Assembly: GCF_012641745.1 (NCBI RefSeq)
Contig: NZ_WEHZ01000024.1
Location: 18,169 to 82,168, forward strand
DNA length: 64,000 nucleotides
Source of the DNA: Pseudoalteromonas peptidolytica
GTDB taxonomy: Bacteria > Pseudomonadota > Gammaproteobacteria > Enterobacterales > Alteromonadaceae
Reading direction: 5' to 3'
Positions 9,555-19,636 of this stretch are shown here, in pieces. A program made the position numbers and the translations under genes. Position 1 is the stretch's first letter; each line of letters starts with the position of its first letter. The notes beneath the pieces were generated by a model. It saw only the letters and a list, made by a program, of their open reading frames with translations, had not been told where the DNA came from and made no database searches.

Positions 9555-10698
9555 CTATTAACTCCATCACTGCTTGAGCCGCTTGCTTGCTGGCATCTAA
9601 GCGTATGTTTTCGTGTATTTCGTAAAATTTTCTAATAAGTTTGCTGTTATCACCTTTTAACATCGGAAACAGTGCATCAGCAAGCGCATCTGGGTTACAT
9701 TCTGCCTGCAAAAACTCCGGCACGAGCGGCGCATCGGCTAGTAGATTTGGCAAAGCAAAGTATTTGATATTAAAGGTAAAAAAGGTATTAAATATCCAGT
9801 AGCTCTTCGGATTTAGTTTATAGCCTACAACCATAGGTTTTTTATAGAGCATCGCTTCTAGTGTCGCTGTGCCTGACGCCAATAAAACAGTATCAGCCGC
9901 TTGCATCGCCAGTGCAGACTGACCATCTAGCATAATTGGATTAAGCTCTGGTGCGACTTCTTGCAGCGCATCTAAGAACTGCGCTTTGCGCTTTTCATTT
10001 ACCAGTGGCACAACTATTTTTAAATTGGGAATTTTATCAACTAATTTTTTTGCCGTTGCAAGATAAGTACGACTTAATAATCCCACTTCTGAACCACGAC
10101 TTCCAGGCAGTAAAGCCAATACTGTATCGTCAGGGCTGATATGTAGCTGCGCCCTTGCACCTTCGATATCCGGTTCAAGAGGGATCTCATCCGCCAGCGT
10201 ATGGCCTACGAATGTACAAGGTACTTCATGCTTGTCGTAAAAAGCTTTTTCAAAAGGCAACAGGGAGAGCACTAGATTAGTCGCTTCAGCGATCTTGTGA
10301 ATACGCTTTTGACGCCATGCCCAAACACTAGGGCTTACATATTGAATGGTTTTTATCCCAGCGGCTTTTAATGGCTTTTCAACTCTAAGGTTAAAGTCTG
10401 GAGCGTCAATACCTATGAATACATCAGGTGGATTATTGATGAAATAATTCACCAATTGCTTTTTGATTTTTAGCAGCCGAGGTAAGCGACCAAGTACCTC
10501 GACTAGCCCCATGACCGCTAATTCATCCATATCGAATAGACTGTTGCATCCTGCTTGTTGCATCTTAGGTCCGCCAATGCCCACAAATTGAGCGTTGGGG
10601 TAATGAACTCTTAGAGCATTAATAAGGCCTGCGCCGAGTATATCGCCTGATAATTCCCCTGCAACCACGCCAATGGTAATGTTTTTTTCGTTAGCCAT
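9544..10698 (-). CDS. lpxB: lipid-A-disaccharide synthase
   Basis: LpxB joins UDP-2,3-diacylglucosamine and lipid X to form the lipid A disaccharide at the inner face of the inner membrane. The 384 residues match the usual length (E. coli 382). The N-terminus GVVAGELSGDILGAGLI, the VSPSVWAWRQKRIHKI stretch and LLPGSRGSEV are typical of this GT-B glycosyltransferase. It sits downstream of lpxA, separated by a terminator-like hairpin, and overlaps rnhB. Confidence 0.98.
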   Translation of the reverse strand: MANEKNITIGVVAGELSGDILGAGLINALRVHYPNAQFVGIGGPKMQQAGCNSLFDMDELAVMGLVEVLGRLPRLLKIKKQLVNYFINNPPDVFIGIDAPDFNLRVEKPLKAAGIKTIQYVSPSVWAWRQKRIHKIAEATNLVLSLLPFEKAFYDKHEVPCTFVGHTLADEIPLEPDIEGARAQLHISPDDTVLALLPGSRGSEVGLLSRTYLATAKKLVDKIPNLKIVVPLVNEKRKAQFLDALQEVAPELNPIMLDGQSALAMQAADTVLLASGTATLEAMLYKKPMVVGYKLNPKSYWIFNTFFTFNIKYFALPNLLADAPLVPEFLQAECNPDALADALFPMLKGDNSKLIRKFYEIHENIRLDASKQAAQAVMELIDAN

Positions 10699-10713
10699 TA
10701 TTGTCTTTCAGTA

Positions 10714-10742
10714 TAAAAAAACGCCATACAATTTGTATGGCG
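10714..10742 (-). terminator. rho-independent terminator or attenuator between lpxA and lpxB
   Basis: The arms CGCCATACAA and TTGTATGGCG (10 bp, perfect) are followed on the minus strand by seven T. It starts about 30 bases after the lpxA stop and ends about 16 bases before the lpxB ATG. This would cut lpxB and the genes after it down to a fraction of the lpxA transcript. Confidence 0.85.
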
Positions 10743-10770
10743 TAAGTATAACTCTTATTGCGGTTCAAGT

Positions 10771-11544
10771 TTAGCGGATCAAGCCACGGTTAGAGGTCGC
10801 AATAAAGTCAATCATTTGCTGTACGGCTGAGAACTGTGAAGCCTCTTCTTTTAAAGCTTCTAGCGCATCTTCTAGGCGCAAACCTTTACGGAATAACGTT
10901 TTATAAGCGCGTCGAGTAGCCATAATTTCATCTGACTCAAAACCACGACGTTTTAAACCTTCAGTATTAATCGCAACAGGTCTCGCTGGCGTGCCTGTGG
11001 TTGTGACAAAAGGTGGGACATCTTGATTAACGCCAGAGTACATACCAACAAAAGCATGTGACCCTACTTTACAAAATTGATGCACCCCTGAATTACCAGC
11101 TAAGATAACCCAGTCACCAATATACACATGCCCTGCCACACTGGCATTATTGGCAAAAATAACATTACTGCCAATTACAGCATCATGAGCTACGTGAGTG
11201 TAGGCCATGAATAAGTTGTTACTGCCGATTTTGGTGATCCCTTCATCTTGGATTGTGCCACGGTGAATCGTGGCGCACTCGCGAATAACGTTATTATCAC
11301 CAATGATCAGCTTGGTTGGTTCATCCTTGTACTTTTTATCTTGGCAGGCTTCCCCTACTGACGCGAATTGGAAAATGTGGTTACCTGAACCAATCTCAGA
11401 TGGCCCTTTAATCACAACATGTGATTCAATTTTACAGTTATCACCGATGACAACATCGTTGCCAATGTAACTATAAGGACCTACGGATACATTTTCGCCT
11501 AAACGCGCGCCTGACTCGATAATTGCGGTAGGATGAATAGACAT
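10771..11544 (-). CDS. lpxA: acyl-ACP--UDP-N-acetylglucosamine O-acyltransferase
   Basis: LpxA performs the first step of lipid A synthesis, acylating UDP-GlcNAc at position 3. The protein is a left-handed beta helix with many hexapeptide repeats (such as IGDNCK, VIGSNV and YIGDWV). The catalytic His is His120 in HVAHD, equivalent to His125 of E. coli. The length is 257 residues. It shares one base with fabZ, so the two genes are directly coupled. Confidence 0.98.
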   Translation of the reverse strand: MSIHPTAIIESGARLGENVSVGPYSYIGNDVVIGDNCKIESHVVIKGPSEIGSGNHIFQFASVGEACQDKKYKDEPTKLIIGDNNVIRECATIHRGTIQDEGITKIGSNNLFMAYTHVAHDAVIGSNVIFANNASVAGHVYIGDWVILAGNSGVHQFCKVGSHAFVGMYSGVNQDVPPFVTTTGTPARPVAINTEGLKRRGFESDEIMATRRAYKTLFRKGLRLEDALEALKEEASQFSAVQQMIDFIATSNRGLIR

Positions 11545-11996
11545 TAAAACTCTCTTCTAGCACACATGATTTCAGCTGAGCACACGATGTTACCTTCAAC
11601 TTTAGCCTCAGCACTAAACTTCCAGATATTACGGCGTTCTTTTACAAAATTAACGTGCAAATGCATTGTATCGCCAGGAAGTACTGGCTGTTTAAAACGT
11701 GCATTGTCGATCGCTGCAAATAAGTATAGTTCATTTTCACTGCGATTCTCGACAGTTTTAAAACCAAGTAAGCCCGTCGCTTGTGCCATTGCTTCTAGGA
11801 TCAGTACTCCAGGAAAAATAGGCTGCTCTGGGAAGTGACCGGTGAAAATAGGTTCATTGATGGTCACATTTTTAATCGCATGAAGATGCTCACCCGGTTT
11901 ATAGTCCACCACCTTATCAACCAATAACATGGGATAACGGTGTGGAAGAAGTTTTAAAATCTCTTGGATATCAAAGCTGTTTAATTCGTTAGCCAA
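11544..11996 (-). CDS. fabZ: 3-hydroxyacyl-ACP dehydratase
   Basis: FabZ dehydrates 3-hydroxyacyl-ACP in fatty-acid elongation and competes with LpxA and LpxD for the same substrate, which fits its position between their genes. The hot-dog fold active site is visible as HFPEQPIFPG with His54 and, in LILEAMAQ, Glu68. Its 150 residues are the usual length. The gene ends on the first base of lpxA and starts 10 bases after the lpxD stop. Confidence 0.98.
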   Translation of the reverse strand: MANELNSFDIQEILKLLPHRYPMLLVDKVVDYKPGEHLHAIKNVTINEPIFTGHFPEQPIFPGVLILEAMAQATGLLGFKTVENRSENELYLFAAIDNARFKQPVLPGDTMHLHVNFVKERRNIWKFSAEAKVEGNIVCSAEIMCARREF

Positions 11997-12006
11997 AATA
12001 GCTTCC

Positions 12007-13050
12007 TTATTCTACATCAGTATCTTTAAGCTGTGCTGTTAGCAACTCAAGTGCCTTCAGACGCGACTTAAAGTCAGATAAATTGCGTAAGTGTGCAATC
12101 GACTTACGCCACTCTTTATTTGTTTGGTGAGGCAAACCAGAAGAGTAGATCCCAGGCTGCGTAATGCTTTTGGTCACCATACTCATACCGGTAATAACAA
12201 CACCATCACAGACCTCATTGTGGCCGTTTATCGCTGACATACCACCTATCTGACAGTATTTGCCGATTTTTACACTACCCGCAAGTACAGTGCAGCCAGC
12301 TATTGCCGTGCCATAACCGACCTCAACATTGTGAGCAATCTGAATTTGGTTATCTAAAATAACATTGCTGTGGATGATGGTATCTTCAAGTGCCCCTCTA
12401 TCTATAGAGGTGCTTGCACCAACTTCAACGCGGTCACCTATAATTACTGTGCCAACTTGTGGAATTTTAACCCACTCGCCTTTTTCGTTTGCGTAGCCGA
12501 AGCCATCACTTCCGATAACAGAACCAGATTGGAATAAGCAATCTTCACCAATCTGAACCTCATGATAGACGGTTACGTTCGCCCAGAGTTTAGTCCTTGT
12601 GCCTATTTTGGTATATTTACCAATAAAACAACCAGGCCCTATCTCAACACCATCACCAATCACTGCACCATCTTCAATAACAGCATTTGCACCCACACTG
12701 ACATCTTTGCCTAGGGTTGCTGTAGCTGAAATAATGGCTGAATCATGAATACCATCTGCCGAGCGTGGCGTAGAATCTAACTTTTGCGCCAGCTTTGCAT
12801 ATGCAACATAGGGATCCGCAATAATAAGTTTGTTACCGGAGAAATATTCCGCATCCTTTTCGCTCAGGATCACGGCACCAGCAGCTGTACTATCGAGCTG
12901 ACTACGGTACTTACTATTGGCTAAGAATGCGATTTGGTCTTCTTGCGCCATCGCCAAGGTGGCAATATTCCTAATTGGTTTATCGCCATCACCCTGTAGC
13001 TGAGCACCTAAGGACTCAGCTAGTTGAGATAAGGTGTAAAGTTTTGTCAT
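12007..13050 (-). CDS. lpxD: UDP-3-O-(3-hydroxyacyl)glucosamine N-acyltransferase
   Basis: LpxD adds the second (N-linked) 3-hydroxyacyl chain in lipid A synthesis. An N-terminal uridine-binding domain (residues ~1-105) precedes a left-handed beta helix of hexapeptide repeats and a C-terminal helical part. The catalytic His is His240 in QIAHNVEVGYG. The 347 residues are close to E. coli LpxD (341). Its ATG overlaps the skp stop by one base. Confidence 0.98.
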   Translation of the reverse strand: MTKLYTLSQLAESLGAQLQGDGDKPIRNIATLAMAQEDQIAFLANSKYRSQLDSTAAGAVILSEKDAEYFSGNKLIIADPYVAYAKLAQKLDSTPRSADGIHDSAIISATATLGKDVSVGANAVIEDGAVIGDGVEIGPGCFIGKYTKIGTRTKLWANVTVYHEVQIGEDCLFQSGSVIGSDGFGYANEKGEWVKIPQVGTVIIGDRVEVGASTSIDRGALEDTIIHSNVILDNQIQIAHNVEVGYGTAIAGCTVLAGSVKIGKYCQIGGMSAINGHNEVCDGVVITGMSMVTKSITQPGIYSSGLPHQTNKEWRKSIAHLRNLSDFKSRLKALELLTAQLKDTDVE

Positions 13051-13568
13051 TACTTGCTGCTAACCGCTTTTACCACTTCATCAGAAAGGTCGGCTACTTT
13101 ATCAGGATTAAAGTAAATTGTCGTATCTTTTACTTTAACTTCGTCAAACTTACCTTTTTTAGCAACAGACTCAATTGCATCTACAATTAGCTTCTGTACT
13201 TTTGCAAGCTCTTGGTTCTGACGAACTTTAATTTCTTGCTCTAACGGACGACCTTTTTCAGCCAGTGTTTTCTGCATCCCTTGAATTTTTTCGCGTAGCG
13301 CTTCTTTTTGCTCTTCGCTCATCGTTGTTGACTCACGCTTGAACTTTTCTGCTTCAAAACGAATGTCACCTTGAATTTTTTCAAGCTCTTGACGACGCTC
13401 AGCAAATTCAGCTTGAAGTGTTTGCTCAATTTTCGCCATCTGTGGAATTTGTTTATACACTTCTTGCATATCTACAACTCCAACTTTATGTGCAAACGCA
13501 CTACCTGATGCACCCATCATAAGTGCTGCTGTCATCGCTAGTGTTGATGATTTGATAAATTTTTTCAC
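13050..13568 (-). CDS. skp: periplasmic chaperone Skp (OmpH family)
   Basis: Skp holds unfolded outer-membrane proteins on their way to the BAM complex. A signal peptide of about 26 residues ends at GSAFA, and the mature chain begins HKVGVVDMQEVYKQIPQ. Residues ~45-125 are highly charged and helical, matching the long coiled-coil tentacles of the trimer. It lies 11 bases downstream of bamA. Confidence 0.96.
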   Translation of the reverse strand: MKKFIKSSTLAMTAALMMGASGSAFAHKVGVVDMQEVYKQIPQMAKIEQTLQAEFAERRQELEKIQGDIRFEAEKFKRESTTMSEEQKEALREKIQGMQKTLAEKGRPLEQEIKVRQNQELAKVQKLIVDAIESVAKKGKFDEVKVKDTTIYFNPDKVADLSDEVVKAVSSK

Positions 13569-13579
13569 AATAAAACTCC

Positions 13580-16051
13580 TTAGAATGTATTACTGATGTT
13601 GAAGCTGATCGTCTTCGTATCGTCTTCTTCTTCTTTTTTAAGCGGGTAGGCGAAACTGATCAGCATAGGTCCCATTGGTGAGATCCACTGAATCGATAGA
13701 CCCGTTGACACTCTGAACCTCGTTGGATCAGAGAAATCAGAAAGTAATTTGTATTGATCTTCCGTCAAGTTGTTGTAGCGGTCTACATCAAATTCGGTAT
13801 CCCAAACGTTGGCCGCATCAACAAAGAAGCTGGTTCTTACTGAACTGGTGTTTTCTTCATCTAAGAATGGCGTTGGCACAATTAGCTCAAGCCCTGCAAG
13901 CGCTTTGGCATTACCACCAATACGGCCACCTAAAGATAACGTGTCGAACTCAGGATCAGCACCGATACAGCTACCAGCACTACCGTCTGGTTTAGCTGTA
14001 CCTGGTAGACATTTAGGCGCACGCTGAACCGCTCTAGGTAAAATAGTATTACGATCAAAACCGCGTAATTCTTGTTCAGAAATACGGAAGAATTCCTGGA
14101 ATGGTAATACTTGTTCAAAACCATTGGTTTCGCCATAACCATTACCATAGCCTAAGCCTGCTCTTGCTGAGAATACCCAGCGGTGGTCGTTACTAATTGG
14201 CCAGTAAAAGCGAGAATCATAGTTGATCTTAAAGAAGTTAAGATCCGAATTTGGTGTAGTCACACTTAGATTCACACTTTGGCGAGAACCAGCGGTTGGG
14301 AACATACCACGGTTAACCGTAACTCGTGACCAACCGGCACTTAGCTCATATTTCGTAAAGTCATAATCAGCATCTGGGTCACTTTCGTTTAAGAAGCTTT
14401 CACGTAGTACTCGAGTTTGCTCAAAGTCTGAAATTTGCGATAGGCTTTCTTCTATCCAACGAATACCAAAATTAACACGGTTTATGGCATTGATAGGGAA
14501 ACCAAAATTAGTACCTAAACCATAGCTCGTTGATTTATAGTCGACGATACCAAACTCACTGGCGTCAAACTTACTGTAGAAAATACTACTACCTTGTGAC
14601 ACACCATCTGGCGTAAAGTATGGATCTGTGTAGGAAACGCTATAACGCTCAGAGCCACGTGACGTGTTGATATTGAACGCCACTTGATTACCAGAGCCAA
14701 GGAAGTTTGATTCACTAACACCAATGTTAAATTGCAGACCCGCATAGGAGCCATACGCAACACCGGCTTGGAAGCTACCCGCAGGCTGTTCTTTTACGGT
14801 AAAGTCAACATCGACTTGGTCTTCTACACCCGGAATTGGCTTAACTTCAAACTCAACCGTTTCCATATATGGCAAGCGTTGTATTTGTAATTTAGAGCGT
14901 TCAAGGTTTTGATTAGAAAGCCAAGCGCCTTCTAGCTGAGTCATTTCACGACGAAGTACTTCATCCGCAGTATTTTGGTTACCGTTTACTACGATGCGAC
15001 GTACATATACTCGCTTGCCTGGGTCGACAGACAACGTTAATTGTACTTCTTTATCTTCATCGTTAATTTCTGGCACGGTGCGAACTTCCGCATTGGCATA
15101 ACCGAAGCGCGCAAGATAGCTCTTAATAAAATCTTCCGTTGCGGTCACTACCGAGCCATTGTAAAGTTCACCTGCACGCAGTGGCACGATTTCTTTAATC
15201 AGATCTTCACGCCCTAGTAAGTCACCAATAAAGTCAAACCCTTTGACAGTATATTTTTCACCTTCAGTGATATTCGCGGTAACGTATACCGACTCACGCT
15301 CTGGACTTACTGAAACTTGTGTCGAGTCAATATTAAAGCGCAAATAACCACGGTCTAGGTAGTAGCTGCGGATTTTTTCTAAGTCACCTTCAATGGTTTG
15401 CTTCTGATAACGGTCATTAGATAAAAAGCGCCACCAAGGTAAGTCTTGTTGTGACTCAATGAGATTAAGTAACTCTTCATCTGAAAACAGCTCATTACCA
15501 ACAAGGTTGATTTGACGTACAGACGCGGCATCACCTTCTTCGAATTTAAGCTTCAACTTTACACGGTTGCGAGGTAACTCAACAATACTGACTTCCACTT
15601 TCGCATTGTACTTACCAATGCTGTGGAAAAACTCTGTGAGACCTTTTTCGATGCTATCAAGCACCGTCTTATCTAACGGCTCACCTTGGCGAATGTTTTG
15701 CTGTTCTAAGCTTTCGTTGAGCTGTTCATCTTTAATGTCTTTGTTGCCATCAAACTCAATAGAGCTGATTGTAGGACGCTCTTTGACTTTAAAGATAATT
15801 TGGTTGCCATCACGAAATACCGCGATGTTGTCAAAATGCCCTGATTTGTACAGCGCCTTGATTGTGCGTGAAATCGTAAACTGATCAATATTGTCACCAA
15901 CGTTGATCGGAATGTGTGTTAATGCAGCACCTAATGCTACACGCTGCAACCCTTCTACTTTTAAATCTTCTACGATAAAGGAGTTTTGCCCTAAGGCAGC
16001 AAAACTAGCGCCCAGTAAACTGGTTACTGCAATGTGTTTTTTTATAGGCAT
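13580..16051 (-). CDS. bamA: outer membrane protein assembly factor BamA
   Basis: BamA is the core of the machine that inserts beta-barrel proteins into the outer membrane. The 823 residues begin with a signal peptide, followed by five POTRA domains over about residues 25-420 (starting FIVEDLKVEGLQRV) and a C-terminal 16-strand Omp85 barrel that ends in phenylalanine. The loop-6 region and LSFAYPLKKEEEDD near the end fit the family. It heads the bamA-skp-lpxD-fabZ-lpxA unit. The 166 bases upstream to rseP could hold a separate promoter, but I see no clear sigma-E site there. Confidence 0.98.
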   Translation of the reverse strand: MPIKKHIAVTSLLGASFAALGQNSFIVEDLKVEGLQRVALGAALTHIPINVGDNIDQFTISRTIKALYKSGHFDNIAVFRDGNQIIFKVKERPTISSIEFDGNKDIKDEQLNESLEQQNIRQGEPLDKTVLDSIEKGLTEFFHSIGKYNAKVEVSIVELPRNRVKLKLKFEEGDAASVRQINLVGNELFSDEELLNLIESQQDLPWWRFLSNDRYQKQTIEGDLEKIRSYYLDRGYLRFNIDSTQVSVSPERESVYVTANITEGEKYTVKGFDFIGDLLGREDLIKEIVPLRAGELYNGSVVTATEDFIKSYLARFGYANAEVRTVPEINDEDKEVQLTLSVDPGKRVYVRRIVVNGNQNTADEVLRREMTQLEGAWLSNQNLERSKLQIQRLPYMETVEFEVKPIPGVEDQVDVDFTVKEQPAGSFQAGVAYGSYAGLQFNIGVSESNFLGSGNQVAFNINTSRGSERYSVSYTDPYFTPDGVSQGSSIFYSKFDASEFGIVDYKSTSYGLGTNFGFPINAINRVNFGIRWIEESLSQISDFEQTRVLRESFLNESDPDADYDFTKYELSAGWSRVTVNRGMFPTAGSRQSVNLSVTTPNSDLNFFKINYDSRFYWPISNDHRWVFSARAGLGYGNGYGETNGFEQVLPFQEFFRISEQELRGFDRNTILPRAVQRAPKCLPGTAKPDGSAGSCIGADPEFDTLSLGGRIGGNAKALAGLELIVPTPFLDEENTSSVRTSFFVDAANVWDTEFDVDRYNNLTEDQYKLLSDFSDPTRFRVSTGLSIQWISPMGPMLISFAYPLKKEEEDDTKTISFNISNTF

Positions 16052-16217
16052 TTTATTATCTTTATCCTTTACAACAATTTTGGCGCGATACGCTAAGGCC
16101 CATTACATCACAACATTCAAACGTTACAGCTTGTGTATTGTGTTTTCCGTTGTATGTTTAACCAAACCTGCAAACATTTAAACTGTATGTTATGTGCGCT
16201 TTTTAGCACCGCACGGC

Positions 16218-17570
16218 TTAAAGCCGGGAAACGTCATTAAATAGTGCAAAAAACGTTAAGGCAAGCAGAAGCGCAGCTCCTATCTTAAACCCAAACTCTT
16301 GTGTCTTTTCAGAGACTGGTTTTCTACGAATTAGTTCAATTAAGTAATACATTAAATGCCCACCATCTAAGACAGGGAGCGGTAATAAGTTAAAAACCCC
16401 TAAGTTAACGCTAATAAGCGCCAAGAAGCCTAAAAATGCAACTAATCCGTAACTAACGCTATTTCCAGCGCTTACCGCGATCCCCACCGGCCCACTTAAG
16501 TTTTTAACTGAGACTTGACCGGTTAGTAAGTTACCAATCATATCAAAACTAAGGGCAATGAGATCGTAAGTTTTACGAATGCCAAGCACCATACTATCTA
16601 GAATGTCGTATTGTCTAGTTTCAATATACCCATTCGGCCATTTTTCCATCACGGGCACTACACCAAGATAACCTTGGACAATACCATCGGGAGATGTTTT
16701 TGCTTGTGGAATAACAGTTAAGGTTTGAGTCTGACCATCTCTAAGAATATCGACAACCAATGACTGATTGGCAGATTTTTGCACCCGACTCACCAGCTGC
16801 TGCCAGGTCTCTAACTGTTCACCGTTAATTGCAACGACGGTGTCTTGTACCTTAAAACCGGCTTTATCTGCAGCGGCACCCTGTTCGATGTAACCCAACT
16901 GCAATGTTAGTGGTGGCCGATATGGCGATATACCAACTGACGTTAACGGCGCTTCATCTTGTTTATCTAGCTTCCAGTTGGACAAGGCTAATGTGCGTAT
17001 TGCCAAGCTACCTTTTTCATCTTGTACTTTTGCAACTAAGCTAGGTTCACCGAGATGTGCCATCAGTTCAAAGGTGACATCTTGCCATGAATGTACTAAC
17101 TCGTCGTTAAGTGCAATGATTTGGTCGCCAGATCTAAACCCCGCTTTTGCGGCGATACTTGCTGGTGTGATTGCACCTACGACGGGTTTAGCTGACTGCA
17201 CTCCAATCATGTACATGGCTGCCAATGCGATGATGGCAAATAAAAAGTTAGCGATTGGACCTGCTGCTACCACAGCAATACGTGACAAGACCGGCTTATT
17301 GTTGAAAGCTAAGTGCTTTTCCTGCTCTGCGACATCATCAACACGCTCATCGAGCATTTTGACATAGCCGCCCAGTGGAATTACTGCGATGACATATTCA
17401 GTTTGGTGTTTGTCATACCACTTAAGCAAAGGCTTTCCAAAACCAATAGAAAATCGTAGAACTTTAACACCGGCTTTTCTGGCAACCCAAAAATGGCCAT
17501 ATTCATGCACCGTAACTAAAATCCCTAGAGCAAGAATAAATGAACCTAAGTGCCAGAAAAATTCAAACAT
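16218..17570 (-). CDS. rseP: site-2 intramembrane metalloprotease RseP
   Basis: RseP cuts RseA within the membrane after the first DegS cleavage, freeing sigma-E. The zinc-binding HEYGH is at residues 22-26 in the first helix, and the third ligand lies in LPLPVLDGGH near the C-terminus. Two PDZ domains lie between (about 115-190 and 205-290). The 450 residues match E. coli RseP. It lies 2 bases downstream of dxr. Its substrate-side partners rseA, rseB and rpoE are at 53-55 kb in this window. Confidence 0.97.
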   Translation of the reverse strand: MFEFFWHLGSFILALGILVTVHEYGHFWVARKAGVKVLRFSIGFGKPLLKWYDKHQTEYVIAVIPLGGYVKMLDERVDDVAEQEKHLAFNNKPVLSRIAVVAAGPIANFLFAIIALAAMYMIGVQSAKPVVGAITPASIAAKAGFRSGDQIIALNDELVHSWQDVTFELMAHLGEPSLVAKVQDEKGSLAIRTLALSNWKLDKQDEAPLTSVGISPYRPPLTLQLGYIEQGAAADKAGFKVQDTVVAINGEQLETWQQLVSRVQKSANQSLVVDILRDGQTQTLTVIPQAKTSPDGIVQGYLGVVPVMEKWPNGYIETRQYDILDSMVLGIRKTYDLIALSFDMIGNLLTGQVSVKNLSGPVGIAVSAGNSVSYGLVAFLGFLALISVNLGVFNLLPLPVLDGGHLMYYLIELIRRKPVSEKTQEFGFKIGAALLLALTFFALFNDVSRL

Positions 17571-17572
17571 AG

Positions 17573-18763
17573 TTACCTCAATGTTGTAATGATTTGCTTA
17601 GCTCGATAACGTGCAGCTTGGTCTGCTTCCATAATAGACTCAACGGATTCTAATACGCCAAGCGTGGTTTGCTCAAGTGTTAAGGCGTTCACTCGGTAGA
17701 TGTCACAAAAGCCTATTTGTTTATCTAAAAAGGCTGCGACCGCTACTTCATTAGCAGCGTTAACCGTCGTTGTCGCAGCTTGACCACTACGACAAGCATC
17801 AATTGCTAATCGCAAATTTGGATAACGTTCAAAGTCTGGTTTTGTGAAAGTGAAATCAACTATTTGTGAAAAGTCCAAAGGCTCAACGCCCGCATCAATT
17901 CGCTCTGGGTATGCCAACCCATAGGCAATGGGTGTACGCATATCAGGTTGCCCCATCTGTGCAATAACAGAACCATCACGATATTGCACCATAGAATGGA
18001 TCATACTCTGAGGATGGATCACCACGTCAATATCATCCGCAGAACAATTAAAAAGCCATTTAGCTTCAATAAACTCAAGCCCTTTGTTCATCATAGTTGC
18101 TGAATCAACAGAGATTTTTCGACCCATAGACCAGTTTGGATGGGCTACAGCTTCTTCAACAGTAACATTCGGTAGCGTCTCTAATGGCCGCTGCAAGAAT
18201 GGTCCACCAGACCCGGTTAATAAGATTTTACTCACACCACTTTCGCACAGGGTGTTGCTTTGCCCTGTTTGTATTGAGTTTGGTAAACATTGGTAGATGG
18301 CATTATGTTCGCTGTCTATAGGGAGCAAAGTCGCGCCATGCGCTTTTACTTTATCCATAAATAGCTGACCACTCATAACCAAAGATTCTTTGTTTGCAAG
18401 CAGGACCTTTTTACCTGCTTCAACCGCCGCTAGGGTAGGTAGTAAACCCGCTGCACCGACGATAGCGGACATCACAATATCAACATCATCATGTCGCGCC
18501 ATATCTGCCATCGCGCTAACACCACTGAGCACCTTGGTAGCAGTATGAGCTAAGTGTTGAGCAAGCTGTTGAGCGGCCAGCTCAGAATTCATTACTGCAT
18601 AGCGTGGTTGATATGCTAAACAAAGCTCTGTCATTTTCTCAACATTTTGACCAGCAACTAAGGCAAAAACGCGATACTGATGTGCATTTCTACTCACAAC
18701 ATCGAGTGTTGATAGTCCAATGGAGCCTGTTGCACCAAGTACGACCAAGCTTTGTTGATTCAT
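17573..18763 (-). CDS. dxr: 1-deoxy-D-xylulose 5-phosphate reductoisomerase
   Basis: Dxr converts DXP to 2-C-methyl-D-erythritol 4-phosphate with NADPH, the committed step of non-mevalonate isoprenoid synthesis. The NADPH-binding GATGSIG is at residues 10-16, and metal and substrate motifs include DSEHNA, LTGSGGPF and SVDSATMMNKG. The frame stays open upstream to 18859, but that extension lies inside cdsA and is unlike the family. ATG 18763, giving 396 residues, is therefore the start and overlaps the cdsA stop by 4 bases. Confidence 0.97.
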   Translation of the reverse strand: MNQQSLVVLGATGSIGLSTLDVVSRNAHQYRVFALVAGQNVEKMTELCLAYQPRYAVMNSELAAQQLAQHLAHTATKVLSGVSAMADMARHDDVDIVMSAIVGAAGLLPTLAAVEAGKKVLLANKESLVMSGQLFMDKVKAHGATLLPIDSEHNAIYQCLPNSIQTGQSNTLCESGVSKILLTGSGGPFLQRPLETLPNVTVEEAVAHPNWSMGRKISVDSATMMNKGLEFIEAKWLFNCSADDIDVVIHPQSMIHSMVQYRDGSVIAQMGQPDMRTPIAYGLAYPERIDAGVEPLDFSQIVDFTFTKPDFERYPNLRLAIDACRSGQAATTTVNAANEVAVAAFLDKQIGFCDIYRVNALTLEQTTLGVLESVESIMEADQAARYRAKQIITTLR

Positions 18764-19626
18764 AGTACAACCGTCCACGCGTAGCAAAATGCAAAAATCG
18801 GCGCTGCGGCAGTAAGACTGTCTATGCGATCTAAAATGCCACCATGGCCTGGCAAGCAACGACCAGAGTCTTTAAGGCCAACTTCACGTTTGAACATGCT
18901 TTCTAGTAAATCACCTACCGCGGAAAAAAGTGCAATAACCACTGTCATGACCGCATATATCGGCCACATATTCATATCAATCGCTGCAAAATGGCAGAAA
19001 ATCAATACAAATACCACAGCGGTAACCAAGCCGCCAACTAAGCCTTCAATGGTTTTGTTTGGGCTGACTTTGGGCATAAGCTTACGCTTGCCCAAGTTTT
19101 TGCCAGCAAAGTAAGCACCAATATCGGCACTCCAAACAATCCCTAGTACGACCATAATGAGCACCGAGCCAATATGCTCGCCTTCTTGGTATCCCGCACT
19201 TCGCATCACATTCAGCGCCAGCCAAAGCGGGATCAATGTTAATACTCCCGCGATTGAACGCATCATAATACCTTCGTTCCAAGCTCTCGCAGCACGAGGG
19301 TACTTTACCACCAAGAAAGTTGCGACTAGCCACCATGCAAACGCTAACGTAAAAACGTAATTTGCATCTGCAACTAAACGCCCTTGTTGCCATAACTCTT
19401 GTATCGGCCAATGGCTATTAAGCACTAGTATCAATACAGCCATGATGCCTACAAAAGCAATTCGCTGACGCTTTTGACACAGACCAGCAAGCGCTGACCA
19501 CTCCCATGCACCCAGTAAAACGATAAGTGCGGCAATGGTACTAAACATTGCCAACGGCGTATAAAACACCAAAAGTAGTGCCAGAGGTGCAAGCACAGCT
19601 GACGTTAAAATGCGTTGTTTTAACAA
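18760..19626 (-). CDS. cdsA: phosphatidate cytidylyltransferase
   Basis: CdsA makes CDP-diacylglycerol from phosphatidic acid and CTP in the inner membrane. The protein has about eight membrane helices and a clear C-terminal signature, SAVGDLLESMFKR followed by KDSGRCLPGHGGILDRIDS. The frame is open up to 19833, but those codons lie inside uppS. A TTG at 19626, preceded by AAGGG that overlaps the uppS stop, gives 288 residues against 285 in E. coli. A TTG start after an overlapping stop suggests modest, coupled expression. Confidence 0.93.
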   Translation of the reverse strand: MLKQRILTSAVLAPLALLLVFYTPLAMFSTIAALIVLLGAWEWSALAGLCQKRQRIAFVGIMAVLILVLNSHWPIQELWQQGRLVADANYVFTLAFAWWLVATFLVVKYPRAARAWNEGIMMRSIAGVLTLIPLWLALNVMRSAGYQEGEHIGSVLIMVVLGIVWSADIGAYFAGKNLGKRKLMPKVSPNKTIEGLVGGLVTAVVFVLIFCHFAAIDMNMWPIYAVMTVVIALFSAVGDLLESMFKREVGLKDSGRCLPGHGGILDRIDSLTAAAPIFAFCYAWTVVL

Positions 19627-19636
19627 ATTTGAACCC

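Noticed and set aside
13723..14148. Several open frames of 70-90 codons overlapping bamA
   Set aside because: All sit inside the well-supported bamA frame on either strand and lack start signals.
18764..18859. 32-codon upstream extension of dxr
   Set aside because: It lies in the end of cdsA, does not resemble the Dxr N-terminus, and ATG 18763 gives the normal length.
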